Below are positions 37,067 through 46,622 of a stretch of DNA of 64,000 bases, piece by piece. The stretch is taken from the NCBI RefSeq assembly GCF_018739865.1, contig NZ_JADOER010000012.1:62001-126000 (forward strand), read 5' to 3'. This DNA comes from Leptothoe kymatousa TAU-MAC 1615. Its GTDB lineage: Bacteria; Cyanobacteriota; Cyanobacteriia; Phormidesmidales; Phormidesmidaceae. The notes under the pieces are model-generated. The model did not search any database. It saw nothing but the letters and a program-made list of their open reading frames with translations, and was not told the DNA's origin. Each line of letters begins with the position of its first letter. The stretch's first letter is position 1. Both the position numbers and the translations under genes were made by a program.

Positions 37067-37669
37067 ATGGCCGATCAACCAGAATTACCGTTATTGGATG
37101 TTTTAGATCTGGCACTTTCAGAAATTTTAGGTGACGGAAATTCCTACGCTTATTCCACGTTGGCGACGGTGCGGCGGTATTTATATCAGTTTCGATTGAT
37201 CCAAAAATACGAGCCCTATGAAATTTTGTTTGATGCCTATCTCCGGGGCAAGGCCTACCAACGTAAAGGTGAAACCATTCACAATCCCCATGCGTGGTTA
37301 AAGCGCACGGCGTTTAATATCGTGCGGGAGAAAAGTCGTCAGGCCCAGCGACAATCCTCGCAAACCTATGACGACATTGAGTATCGCATCAGTGCTCCCC
37401 CTGAAGATGTGTTGGAAAAAATCGATTTAAGTCACGAAATTGAGTTGCTCTATAAGGCCCTGCGCACGCTGTCTCGTGAGGATGATCATACGGCTCAGCT
37501 TTTGGTCTGGCGGACTATTGAACAGCTATCGTGGGAGCAAATTACTGCGCGATTAGCCGAACTGGGGGAAACGGATATTCCGACCCAGGCCACTTTGCGC
37601 AAACGTGTCTCGCGGGCGAAAAAGCGTATGCGCCACATCATGCATAGCTATGGGCTACCCACAGGCTAA
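37067..37669 (+). CDS. Sigma-70-like factor (ECF-like)
   Basis: The protein has 200 residues. The layout resembles small cyanobacterial sigma factors: a region 2-like helical part (YEILFDAYLRGKAYQR, then HAWLKRTAFNIVREKSR) and a region 4-like helix-turn-helix (LVWRTIEQLSWEQITARLAEL, TQATLRKRVSRAKKRMRH). Its targets are unknown. It converges on a large hybrid kinase gene, and the two stops overlap by 4 bases (CTAA). Confidence 0.7.
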   Translation: MADQPELPLLDVLDLALSEILGDGNSYAYSTLATVRRYLYQFRLIQKYEPYEILFDAYLRGKAYQRKGETIHNPHAWLKRTAFNIVREKSRQAQRQSSQTYDDIEYRISAPPEDVLEKIDLSHEIELLYKALRTLSREDDHTAQLLVWRTIEQLSWEQITARLAELGETDIPTQATLRKRVSRAKKRMRHIMHSYGLPTG

Positions 37670-40600
37670 GACCGCAGGGACGTTGCATGCTGGGGGCCGA
37701 TGGTTTCTTCTGGCAGCGTGGTTTTGACGTTAAAGGTGAGTACGGTTTCGTCAATTCCTTTTAGTTGTAATGGGCTAAATTTGACGATTTCATTTTCATC
37801 GAGATAGTCGGCCACGGCAGCGGAAACCAAAATACTTTCGCCGTCTGCCGCTTCTTGGAGCCGGGCTGCGATATTCACGCTGGGGCCGATGGCGGTGTAG
37901 TCAGTGCGGTCGGCACTGCCAAACATCCCCACAACGGCGGTGCCTTGGTGAATGCCGCACCGAAAATTGACGGAGGGGACGCCTTGTTCCGTCCACCGCT
38001 CATTGAGCTCCGCCAGGGCTTTGTACATGCGCCGCGCCGCTGCGATCGCACGGCGTACCTGCTCGTTGGGGCTCAGGGTTTCAGGCGCACCAAATAGGGC
38101 AAGGACGGCATCTCCCATAAATTTATCCACCGTGCCACCGCTTTCAAAAATGGCCTGGGTCATGGCTTCAAAATATTCATTTAGGAGTTCAGCCACGCGG
38201 CGTGACCGTAGGGTGTTGGATAACTGGGTAAAGCCCACAATGTCACTAAACAGTACGGTGATTAACCGAGGTTCTGGCTTCAAGTTCAGCTGCAGTTCTC
38301 CATGGGCCGCTTTTTTCACCAACGAGGCCGGTAAAAACCGCTTGAGTACGGAATCCGTTAGGTACTGATTGAGCTCGGTGACCTTCTGCTCATTAGCCTT
38401 TAGGGCCAGTAAATTCCGCACCTCTGCCAACACTTCTCGGTCCTTAAACGGTTTGGAAATGTAGGCATCGGCCCCTTGCTCTACGCCTTCTAAGCGGGTT
38501 TCGTCGCCCACTTTGGCGGTTAATAAAATAATCGGTGTCCCTTGCAATTCTGGATCTTGCCGCACCTGCTGAATCAGTTCTAGGCCAGATACCTGCGGCA
38601 TCATCAAGTCCGTAATGATCAGCTGAGGTTTAATGTTTCGGGCCACTTCTAAGCCTGCTGCACCGTTGTGGGCTGTGCTGATGCGATGGCCCTGGCGTTG
38701 CAAAATGCTGGCCACGTAGCTGCGTAAATCACGGTTGTCGTCGACCACCAAAATATTGGCGCCGCCGCCATCGATGGTGGCAATTTTGGGTACGGGACAG
38801 GCCGGCGCATCGGCGGCAGGGCTAAGCTCAACGACGTTATCCTCCGGAGCCTGCGGTGCGGGGGTGTTGCCTTCTCCGGCTACTTCATTGTTCAAATCTG
38901 CGAGTTCAACGGCCGCCCGTCGCTGTTCCAGCGTGCGAGATTCGTGGCTAATGCGATCCGCTGGTAAATGATCGGCCCCTAAGGGAAGTTCAATCGTAAA
39001 GATCGTGCCTGCCCCGTAGGTCGATGACACTCTGACATCTCCACCGTGGAGTTCTACCAGTTCTTTGACTAGGGCAAGACCTAGTCCGGTCCCTTCATGG
39101 GTGCGGCTAGCGGAGCCATCGGCCTGTTGAAACCGTTCGAAAATATGGGGTAATTGTTCTTTGCGGATGCCGATGCCCGTATCTTCGATTTCTAAATAGC
39201 AGCGGTTTTCGAAGGTATTGAGGTTGATCTGAATCGATCCACCCGCTGGGGTAAATTTCACGGCATTGGACAGGATGTTGTAAACCACCTTGTCGAATTT
39301 TTCGAGATCCAAGTAAATGGCTGGGCATGGCTGGATCTGGGTGCTCAGGGTGATGTGTTTGCGATCGCAGTAAGCCTGAAACGATTCGGCAATATTGCTC
39401 ACCACCTGGGCAAAGTCGCATGGGTAGAACATGGCTTGCATGCTATCCGCATCCAACCGTTGCAAATCGAGTAGTTGATTGACTAAACGCAGCAGACGTT
39501 GTGAATTTCGCAGGGCGATGACGGATTGATCGAGGGGTAAGCCGCTGCCTTGTTCTACGGCGGCTTCCAACGGACCAATGGTCAACGTGAGGGGAGTGCG
39601 AAACTCGTGGGAAATATTCTGGAAAAATGTCGTTTTTTGTTTGTCGAGGGCGAGGAGTTGTTCTGCCTGTTTGCGGGTGGTTTGATAGAGTCTGGCCTGT
39701 TGCACTGCGATCGCAGCTTGGTTGGCCACCGCCTGAGCCAGATTAATTTCCTCCATGTGCCAGTGGCGCGGCTCCTTATTCTGCCGCAGGCTAATGCTGC
39801 CAATGATTTGACTATCCGCAATCAGCGGCACCACCAGCAGTGCAGTCGCCTGAAAATGTAGCGATATGTGGGGAGGCGTATATCTTGTCTCTTTAGAAAG
39901 ATCGTCAAAAACGACGGGGGAACGGCTGGCCAATAAATCCTGCAAAATAGGATTTTCACCAATTTTTACCTGGGATTGGGTAATCTTCGGTGTCTGCGTC
40001 TGATAGGCATCGTAGAGACCCACACAGTCCACATAGTCATCTCCCTGGGTCCACAGCGAGATCGCGCAACCGTCGGCTTCTAGGGCCTGGCCCAGTTTCT
40101 CGGTAATGGCTGCAAAAATCTGTTTGGGTTCTAAACTGCTGTGAATCGCCTGGGTGATGGTGTTGATTAACACTTCACGTTGAGCTAACGCTTGCACCCG
40201 CTCGTAGGTCCAGGTTTGGGCCAACGCTAAAGCTGCCTGGTCCACAACGGTCTTGATCAGCTTCAGTTCATCGTCTTCCCAGTGCTTGCTAACTTTGCAG
40301 TGGTGTATGGCCAGAATGGCCAAGGGTTCTCGCTTACTAATTAAAGGAATAATTAGACTCGATTGAGCCGCTAACTGTAGGTACTCACTACGGGGAGTAC
40401 TGTCTTCTGCGGTGAGAATTTGCAGCTCGTCCGTGTCAATGGCCGTGGCGGCCAGAATATCATCAGCCATAGGGCTGACATCTTCCCCTTGATATAGCCA
40501 ACAGCTGCGCAGTTGGTTGGGGGCGAGGGAACGTAAAACACAGTAGTCAGCTTTAAAGGCAGTCCCTAGGGAGCGGGCAATGACCTGCTGCATTTCCTCG

Positions 40601-41100
40601 GAGGTTTCGGTGCTGCGAATGGTGTGAGTAATTTCTTTAAGCAGGGTTTCTTGTTCTAGAATCCGCTTGAAATCACGAGTTCTCGATTTCAGGACCGTGT
40701 GTGTGCTGACGGCCTGATGCACCACATCCCTGAGCTCTTCCTCTTCCCACGGTTTTGTCAGGTACTTAAAGACCTGGCCTGCGTTGATAGCATCGACCAA
40801 ATCCTCCACATCGGTATATCCCGTTAAAATGATGCGCACCGTGTTGGGGTATTCTTCAGCTACCTTTTTCAACAGGTCCGTACCACTCATGCTGGGCATG
40901 CGCTGGTCCGAAATAATGACGGCTGTATCAGGGTTCTTAGCTAGTTCAACTAACGCTTCCTGAGCACTCTCAGCCCGCAGCAACCGAAACTCCTTGTAAA
41001 ACGTTCGGTAGAGCAGATCTAGGTTGTTAGGTTCGTCATCAACGACTAAAACCTTAGGTTTGAATGCAGACGATCGTCGGTTTGGATTGTGGCTGACCAT
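37666..41100 (-). CDS. Hybrid histidine kinase with receiver domains and an adenylate/guanylate cyclase output
   Basis: The protein has 1144 residues. In order it shows an N-terminal receiver (about 16-130, phosphorylated residue D65 in ISDQRMPS), GAF (about 150-300), GAF (about 315-470), HisKA (H498 in QNISHEFRTPL), an ATPase domain (about 600-705, NAVKFTPAG and GTGLGLALVKE), a second receiver (about 782-900, D831 in IITDLMMP) and a class III cyclase domain (about 945-1100). The cyclase keeps both metal-binding acidic positions (FSDIVGFTQL and VDKFMGDAVLALFG). It likely senses a signal through the GAF domains and links phosphorelay to cAMP or cGMP (inference). No membrane segment is visible. 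Confidence 0.93.
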   Translation of the reverse strand: MVSHNPNRRSSAFKPKVLVVDDEPNNLDLLYRTFYKEFRLLRAESAQEALVELAKNPDTAVIISDQRMPSMSGTDLLKKVAEEYPNTVRIILTGYTDVEDLVDAINAGQVFKYLTKPWEEEELRDVVHQAVSTHTVLKSRTRDFKRILEQETLLKEITHTIRSTETSEEMQQVIARSLGTAFKADYCVLRSLAPNQLRSCWLYQGEDVSPMADDILAATAIDTDELQILTAEDSTPRSEYLQLAAQSSLIIPLISKREPLAILAIHHCKVSKHWEDDELKLIKTVVDQAALALAQTWTYERVQALAQREVLINTITQAIHSSLEPKQIFAAITEKLGQALEADGCAISLWTQGDDYVDCVGLYDAYQTQTPKITQSQVKIGENPILQDLLASRSPVVFDDLSKETRYTPPHISLHFQATALLVVPLIADSQIIGSISLRQNKEPRHWHMEEINLAQAVANQAAIAVQQARLYQTTRKQAEQLLALDKQKTTFFQNISHEFRTPLTLTIGPLEAAVEQGSGLPLDQSVIALRNSQRLLRLVNQLLDLQRLDADSMQAMFYPCDFAQVVSNIAESFQAYCDRKHITLSTQIQPCPAIYLDLEKFDKVVYNILSNAVKFTPAGGSIQINLNTFENRCYLEIEDTGIGIRKEQLPHIFERFQQADGSASRTHEGTGLGLALVKELVELHGGDVRVSSTYGAGTIFTIELPLGADHLPADRISHESRTLEQRRAAVELADLNNEVAGEGNTPAPQAPEDNVVELSPAADAPACPVPKIATIDGGGANILVVDDNRDLRSYVASILQRQGHRISTAHNGAAGLEVARNIKPQLIITDLMMPQVSGLELIQQVRQDPELQGTPIILLTAKVGDETRLEGVEQGADAYISKPFKDREVLAEVRNLLALKANEQKVTELNQYLTDSVLKRFLPASLVKKAAHGELQLNLKPEPRLITVLFSDIVGFTQLSNTLRSRRVAELLNEYFEAMTQAIFESGGTVDKFMGDAVLALFGAPETLSPNEQVRRAIAAARRMYKALAELNERWTEQGVPSVNFRCGIHQGTAVVGMFGSADRTDYTAIGPSVNIAARLQEAADGESILVSAAVADYLDENEIVKFSPLQLKGIDETVLTFNVKTTLPEETIGPQHATSLRS

Positions 41101-41410
41101 GCCCCTTTGTGTTTTAACCGGCTTTAAAAACTAGCAATAAATAGGAATGTGGCGTTCTTGATCCGTCGGATCACGTGTATCTGTACAAATCGAAATGAGT
41201 TGCCACTTTGTTAGAGCAATGTATCCCCTAAATCAGAGCAACTAAAAAGTGTTGGTGGTTTACTGCGATGCGGTGGCTACAAAAGTTACATGCATGCAGT
41301 GGGGGGATCGCCTAAGTACCAGCATTGGTGGATAGGCTGTTGAGTAGTGCACCTGTGAACCATAGTTCTAGGCGTGATGGAAGACACATTAGATAACGTG
41401 CCCTTGCACT
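41101..41410. other. Divergent spacer between the hybrid kinase and the GNAT gene
   Basis: About 310 bp, expected to contain both promoters. No gene or strong hairpin is seen. Confidence 0.5.
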
Positions 41411-42022
41411 GTGGACGTTACCTGGTTGAATGGTCCTATCAAGAGTGCCCAAGCTGAGAAGCTGCTTACCATGTCTAGATTTCAGTGGGATACAGCGATC
41501 AAGCTCCCTCCAGACTATGTATTAAGGCTGGCTCGACCTCAAGATTTACCTCAACTGGTTGAGCTGTTACTGACGAGTTTTTATCCTGAAAACTACTTAA
41601 ATCGCTTGCTATATCCTTTAATGCGTCTCGGAATTCAGGAGGATATTAAGCGCCGCCTTAAGGGGTCTTTCCATCAATATGCGTGTTTAGTGATTGTCCA
41701 TGCATCTGCTACTGGTGGGGTAATTGTGGGTACGGTGGAGATGTCACTGCGCTCTAATGTGTGGCAGCCCTTACAACCCCGACGTCCATACATTGCAAAT
41801 GTTGCAGTGGATTACCGCCATCGACGGTCGGGCTTGGCCCAGCAAATGCTTCGAGCGTGCGAATTTATTAGCCAAACTTGGGGGCTCAGACATATTTACC
41901 TCCATGTCTCCACGGATAATCCATCGGCCATAGCGCTGTATCAAAAAGTTGGGTACCAATTATCTGGGCAGACCCTGCCTTGGCGACGACGGCAAATGAT
42001 GTCTAAAGAGCTACTTTTATAA
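41411..42022 (+). CDS. GNAT family N-acetyltransferase
   Basis: The protein has 203 residues from GTG 41411; ATG at 41471 would give 183 residues and may be the true start. The GNAT fold is clear: RLARPQDLPQLVELLLTSF, then ANVAVDYRHRRSGLAQQML (the acetyl-CoA-binding Q/R-x-x-G-x-G/A loop) and LHVSTDNPSAIALYQKVGY. It is probably cytosolic. The acceptor substrate cannot be told; similar cyanobacterial proteins are annotated as ribosomal-protein acetyltransferase-like, without proof. Confidence 0.85.
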   Translation: MDVTWLNGPIKSAQAEKLLTMSRFQWDTAIKLPPDYVLRLARPQDLPQLVELLLTSFYPENYLNRLLYPLMRLGIQEDIKRRLKGSFHQYACLVIVHASATGGVIVGTVEMSLRSNVWQPLQPRRPYIANVAVDYRHRRSGLAQQMLRACEFISQTWGLRHIYLHVSTDNPSAIALYQKVGYQLSGQTLPWRRRQMMSKELLL

Positions 42023-42323
42023 TTTCTTGTCCTATGAAAATTACTCAGATAAAAAATATAGGCCCCCGTATCAATTAACACTGCTTGCGTAGTGCGAGTA
42101 GCGTGTACGTACGCTTCGATACCGTGGCTATGACCCCTTATACCGTGAAAATATCCATTTCCTCCTGATAAATATTATTTTTTATGTAGTGAGTATGAGG
42201 AGGGACTGATAACTGTCAAAGACTGGATAAAACTCCCATAATTTACTGCACTAATGCCATCGTGTTCGTATCAAATAGGAGTAATTAGTCTGGATTACCT
42301 CAGCCCTAGGTAGACGCTCTAAA
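42023..42323. other. Spacer between the GNAT gene and the next hypothetical gene
   Basis: About 301 bp, with no supported gene, repeat or terminator. Confidence 0.5.
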
Positions 42324-42956
42324 ATGATGGATGCTCAATCCAAGTCTTTTCATCGCTATTCACCATCTCCTGAACATGTGGTCGGCCAAAAGCCCCACAT
42401 ATTCAATGTGCAGGCAAAATCCGTTTCTGGTGATGCCATGCACTTAGATGACAGTACGGTAAAGTGGTGGGCTGAGAGAGCCAAACACCCCCTCGGTTCT
42501 AGTTCTAATGTGCCTGTGAATGAAACGCTAGGTGTTGATAGTTTGCTCAAGAAAATAAATCGTGGCGATCTACTGGTTGTTAACAGTCGTCGCCGTAATG
42601 GTCTGATTATTTTTCGTGAGTTTTATGCTGAGTTCGCAGGCCCCGGCGCGGCTGTGGGCGGAGATTTCGATCGAGGCTGTCACAAGATTATTCCCCTGGG
42701 GAATTTATCTTTGATTGAGCCCCAGGATCATGAGGACCATCAGAAGGCGCTGAAAATTCGCTTGCAGTGGATTCGCCTCACGCAAAACTTTACCGATCAG
42801 CCGCGCTCTGTGGATAGGGCTCAGATGATCTTGGATCAGTTCAAAACCTACTTTGATAAAAGTACGATCGATAACGTTCCCAACGAAGCGTTTGCTCTAA
42901 TGGTGGGTGTTTTGCCCCAGACAGTAAGGCGAGTACGCCTTGGGCTGGGTGCCTAG
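42324..42956 (+). CDS. Hypothetical protein with an apparent C-terminal helix-turn-helix
   Basis: The protein has 210 residues. The middle is beta-rich (GDLLVVNSRRRNGLIIFREFY). The C-terminal ~60 residues are helical and end in NEAFALMVGVLPQTVRRVRLGL, which resembles a helix-turn-helix. There is no signal peptide. I do not recognise a named family, though similar short proteins seem common in cyanobacteria. It is convergent with hisC. Confidence 0.6.
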   Translation: MMDAQSKSFHRYSPSPEHVVGQKPHIFNVQAKSVSGDAMHLDDSTVKWWAERAKHPLGSSSNVPVNETLGVDSLLKKINRGDLLVVNSRRRNGLIIFREFYAEFAGPGAAVGGDFDRGCHKIIPLGNLSLIEPQDHEDHQKALKIRLQWIRLTQNFTDQPRSVDRAQMILDQFKTYFDKSTIDNVPNEAFALMVGVLPQTVRRVRLGLGA

Positions 42957-42991
42957 GTGGGCCTTGTGGGCCATAACTTGGCAGGGTACGG

Positions 42992-44101
42992 CTAAAGGTT
43001 TGTGAGAACGGCCTCTAGGTGCTTTTGAGTTCTTTGGTTTTCCTCAATTGTGCCTAGGCTAATGCGCAATCCACCGCCAGTGTGGCGAATTAAAGTGCCG
43101 CGCTGACGCAGTTGGGTAAATACATGGTGTAGGCCCTCTGCTTGGGACATACCTAGGGTGGTTAGGGCTTTGTCACTTAAACGGCAATAGATAAAATTAG
43201 ATGCGCTTGGCCAGGTTTGGAGAGTGGGTTGCGATGCTAGCCAGCTAGCCATGGTCTCGCGTTCTGTGGCGGTGTTTTCTAAGGTGCCTAGTAATTGACC
43301 GCGGTGTTCTAAGGCGCTTAAGGCTGCGGCTTGTGAAAAGCTTGGCAAGTTGTAGGGCAGCCTCACCTTTTCTAAGGCATTAATTAGGGGTGGTTGGGCG
43401 ATAGCATATCCCACGCGATGGGCCGCCAATCGAAATGCTTTGGAAAAGGTCCGCAAGACCACCCAGTTACTCCGGTTCAGGCTTTCTTGCACCAGGGTTT
43501 GTTGGCTAAATTCGAAATAGGCTTCGTCGATGACGACCAAGATATCTTCGGGTAGTTGGCGCAGCCAATCGATTTCAGCTGTGGTTAAGGGGTTAGCTGT
43601 CGGTGAATTGGGATGCACCATGAAGACGACTCGAATGGAGTTTTCTTGTAGGGCGGTTTGGGCGGCGTCTAAATCTAGTTGAAAATTGTTTTGACGACCG
43701 ACGTCAATGACTGCAATGCCTAGGGTCTGGGCCAAAATGCCATACATGGAGAAGGTGGGGCTGGCGACCAAGATGGAGCCGTTATTGATGGCGGTGGCAA
43801 TGAGGATTGACCGGATCAATTCGTCTGAGCCGTTGCCCACGGAAATATTGGCGGCTGTAACGCTGGCTTCGGCCTCGGCCACATAGTTGGCGATGGCTGC
43901 TTTGAGCGCACCATGCCCGCCATCTGGGTAGCGATTTGCCTGGATCTGCTGTTGATAGTGTTTGGCTAGGCTGGCTTTTAGGGTATCGGGCAGATCAATG
44001 GGGCTTTCGTTGGTATCTAGCTGGTCGTAGGGTTCTGGAATGGGCGGATGGGGTTGATAGGCTTTAAGCGCAGCTAGCTCAGGTCGCAGAAAGGGCAGCA
44101 T
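42992..44101 (-). CDS. hisC: Histidinol-phosphate aminotransferase
   Basis: The protein has 369 residues, the normal length. It is the PLP enzyme that converts imidazole-acetol phosphate to histidinol phosphate. The fold type I aminotransferase motifs are present: the N-terminal DTNESP, HPNSPTANPLT, DEAYFEFS and the PLP-lysine K221 in RTFSKAFRLAAHRVGY. No other his genes lie nearby. It is convergent with the hypothetical gene at 42324. Confidence 0.95.
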   Translation of the reverse strand: MLPFLRPELAALKAYQPHPPIPEPYDQLDTNESPIDLPDTLKASLAKHYQQQIQANRYPDGGHGALKAAIANYVAEAEASVTAANISVGNGSDELIRSILIATAINNGSILVASPTFSMYGILAQTLGIAVIDVGRQNNFQLDLDAAQTALQENSIRVVFMVHPNSPTANPLTTAEIDWLRQLPEDILVVIDEAYFEFSQQTLVQESLNRSNWVVLRTFSKAFRLAAHRVGYAIAQPPLINALEKVRLPYNLPSFSQAAALSALEHRGQLLGTLENTATERETMASWLASQPTLQTWPSASNFIYCRLSDKALTTLGMSQAEGLHHVFTQLRQRGTLIRHTGGGLRISLGTIEENQRTQKHLEAVLTNL

Positions 44102-44162
44102 GGGCGAACGGGGTGCAATGGGCTTTTATTGTGCCATTTTGCTGCGATCGCTAACAGGATGT

Positions 44163-44792
44163 TTACAGATGGCAAAAGTCTGCCACGGCATCCGCAATTT
44201 CCCCCATGGCATTGGCCATGCCATGGTCCGTGTCAAGGGGGTGTAAGGTCACCCAAGGGCGGGTTTGGGCATAGCGTTGACTGGCGTCCAATGCAATTAC
44301 ATCATCCTGGGTGCCATGGAGAATCAAGGTGGGAAGTGACCGCTGTAGCTGATGGTCTGCATAGCGCTGGGCATCGGTTAAAAAGTCGTAATGCAACCTT
44401 TGTTGAGCCTTCAGACCATAATGGTAGACCGAGAGCCAGCCCGTTGATTGCCACTGTTGGAGTTGTGTTTGGCCCAGGCGTGGCAACCACTGTTGCAAAA
44501 AGTCAAAGGCCGGTGCGAGTAATACCAGTCGTTCAATAGCTGCGGATTGTTCAGCTACCCAAGCGGCGACCAGGCCCCCCAGGCTAGAGCCAATCAGCGT
44601 GGTTGGGCCCTGGAGCTGCTGGGTAATCTGATTAATTTGGCGAGTCAGGGTGAGGTGGTTGAAATCCCCCTGGTTGAGATCGGGGAGGCGTAAATCAATG
44701 CCCACGGTTTCTAGATGGGAGTGTAAGCATTGCCCCTTGTAAGACTGGGGACTTGATGCAAACCCATGAAGATAGATGTAGTCGCCCATCAT
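44163..44792 (-). CDS. YqiA/YcfP-type alpha/beta-hydrolase (esterase)
   Basis: The protein has 209 residues. YIYLHGFASSPQSYKGQ gives the oxyanion-hole HG motif at the N-terminus. GSSLGGLVAAW is the nucleophile elbow. A late LILHGTQDDV carries the acid, and LDTDHGMANAMG carries the catalytic His. This is the arrangement of the small YqiA/UPF0227-like esterases. The substrate is unknown. hisC follows on the same strand 61 bp later, and leuB diverges from it. Confidence 0.88.
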   Translation of the reverse strand: MMGDYIYLHGFASSPQSYKGQCLHSHLETVGIDLRLPDLNQGDFNHLTLTRQINQITQQLQGPTTLIGSSLGGLVAAWVAEQSAAIERLVLLAPAFDFLQQWLPRLGQTQLQQWQSTGWLSVYHYGLKAQQRLHYDFLTDAQRYADHQLQRSLPTLILHGTQDDVIALDASQRYAQTRPWVTLHPLDTDHGMANAMGEIADAVADFCHL

Positions 44793-44852
44793 TTGCAGTA
44801 CTCTAGTGTGCTTACAATATGATGTTTCCGATACACCAGAAAACCAACTTCC

Positions 44853-45932
44853 ATGACCCAGCAGTTTCGTATTACTCTTCTTCCCGGTGACGGCATTGGT
44901 CCTGAGATTACGGCGGTTGCCGTGGATGTGCTCAAGGCAGTTGGAACAAAGTTAGGGATTCAATTTGATTTTACTGAGGCGCCCATTGGGGGCTGTGCCA
45001 TTGACGCAACGGGTAACCCTCTCCCCGACGAAACCTTGGCTACCTGCCGTCAAAGTGATGCGGTGCTGTTAGCGGCCATTGGTGGCTATAAGTGGGATAC
45101 TTTACCCCGAGCTCAGCGGCCAGAAACGGGGTTGCTCGGTTTGCGCTCCGGTCTGCAATTATTTGCTAACTTGCGTCCGGCCACCATTTTGCCCCAGTTG
45201 ATTGATGCATCGTCCCTGAAGCGAGACATCATTGAAGGGGTGGATATTATGGTGGTGCGGGAATTAACTGGCGGCATTTATTTTGGCCAGCCCCGGGGAA
45301 TTTTTGATGCCAATGGTGACCAGCGTGGGGTGAATACCTTGGCCTATACAGGTTCTGAAATAGACCGCATTGGCCGGGTCGCCTTTGAAGCCGCTAAAAA
45401 ACGCCAGGGACGATTGTGCTCGGTGGATAAGGCCAATGTGTTGGAAGTGTCCCAGCTATGGCGCGATCGCATCACCGCCCTAGCCGCAGACTATAGCGAT
45501 GTCGAACTCAGTCACATGTATGTAGACAATGCGGCCATGCAGCTATTGCGTTGGCCCAAGCAGTTCGACACCATCGTCACTGGCAATCTTTTTGGCGATA
45601 TCCTATCCGATGCCGCCGCCATGCTCACAGGCAGTATTGGCATGTTGCCGTCTGCCAGTCTAGGGTCCTCTGGGCCTGGGGTATTTGAGCCCGTGCACGG
45701 CTCTGCGCCAGACATTGCTGGCCAAGATAAGGCAAATCCTCTGGCCCAGGTGTTGAGTGCGGCCATGATGCTGCGATATGGCCTCAATCAACCGGCGGCG
45801 GCGGACATGATTGAAACAGCGGTAGATGCTGTTCTCAACCAGGGCTATCGCACCGGGGATATTATGGCCGATGGCATGCAGGCGGTCGGTTGTAAGGCCA
45901 TGGGCGATGTCCTTTTGCAAGCGCTGGCCTAG
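44853..45932 (+). CDS. leuB: 3-isopropylmalate dehydrogenase
   Basis: The protein has 359 residues. It oxidises and decarboxylates 3-isopropylmalate in leucine synthesis, with NAD. Family motifs are [12 protein letters not shown] at the N-terminus, [15 protein letters not shown] and [23 protein letters not shown], plus GSLGM-like and [18 protein letters not shown] near the C-terminus, which carries the Mg-binding Asp residues and the NAD-binding segment. It is monocistronic. Confidence 0.97.
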   Translation: MTQQFRITLLPGDGIGPEITAVAVDVLKAVGTKLGIQFDFTEAPIGGCAIDATGNPLPDETLATCRQSDAVLLAAIGGYKWDTLPRAQRPETGLLGLRSGLQLFANLRPATILPQLIDASSLKRDIIEGVDIMVVRELTGGIYFGQPRGIFDANGDQRGVNTLAYTGSEIDRIGRVAFEAAKKRQGRLCSVDKANVLEVSQLWRDRITALAADYSDVELSHMYVDNAAMQLLRWPKQFDTIVTGNLFGDILSDAAAMLTGSIGMLPSASLGSSGPGVFEPVHGSAPDIAGQDKANPLAQVLSAAMMLRYGLNQPAAADMIETAVDAVLNQGYRTGDIMADGMQAVGCKAMGDVLLQALA

Positions 45933-46298
45933 ATATTTCATTTTGATCTAGGGCACCCTGTTGCTGGTGTGGCACACCTTTGTCTTCGCGACAGAGTCAG
46001 CCATTCAGCCCTGGCAGAATCCATAAATGACAGCTAGTATGATTGTACTGAATCATAATTCAGCTGCTTTTGGTGGTGACTAGGGACATGGCTATCTAAA
46101 TGACTGTATTTGACCTAAATAATTGCAGTCAGCGGATTGTACGGCACTTGACTCTAGTGATCTAAAAGTTCGCAAAATGGCTGAGTCTTGCGAATTAGGA
46201 CTATAAAGCTATACTTTCAGCACATGAATTGCTGAGTTCTGGAAATTCGCTGCAATTTCATTGCCAACGTATTCTTAAGCGAGGGGGAGTATTCAGTC
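45933..46298. other. Spacer between leuB and the small gene before pilD
   Basis: About 366 bp. It includes an AT-rich region with a small TATGATT/AATCATA dyad near 46038 and the strong ribosome binding site of the next gene at the right end. No gene was found. Confidence 0.5.
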
Positions 46299-46616
46299 GT
46301 GTCATCTTTACAACGACCAGAGTACGGTAATCATGGCCAAGCAGCAGTACATCCGAGCGTAGCCGCTAGTGGTGTGCAGCGTAGTCCGCTCAATTTACGT
46401 TCCCCGTCTTCCATGTTGGACCCAGCCTTGTTGAGGGCTGCTCGTCATATCTATCGTACCTATTACGAAGTCCATCCAGAAGTGATGGATCGCCCCATTG
46501 GTGTGGCCATTGGGCGCACCAATCGCCGGGGCAAGCTTATTTTTGGTGTCAAGCCTGTGCTGTTGCCCCATGAAAGCTTTATTCCCCTCACCCAGTTAGA
46601 GCCGGGCTTACATTAA
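46299..46616 (+). CDS. Small conserved-type protein upstream of pilD
   Basis: The protein has 105 residues, starting GTG with GAGGGGGA just upstream. The first ~38 residues look disordered. The rest is a compact domain (LLRAARHIYRTYYEVHPEVM, then RPIGVAIGRTNRRGKLIFG and VLLPHESFIPLTQL). No named family is recognised. It is 6 bases upstream of pilD and is probably cotranscribed with it. Confidence 0.6.
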   Translation: MSSLQRPEYGNHGQAAVHPSVAASGVQRSPLNLRSPSSMLDPALLRAARHIYRTYYEVHPEVMDRPIGVAIGRTNRRGKLIFGVKPVLLPHESFIPLTQLEPGLH

Positions 46617-46622
46617 AGGCCG

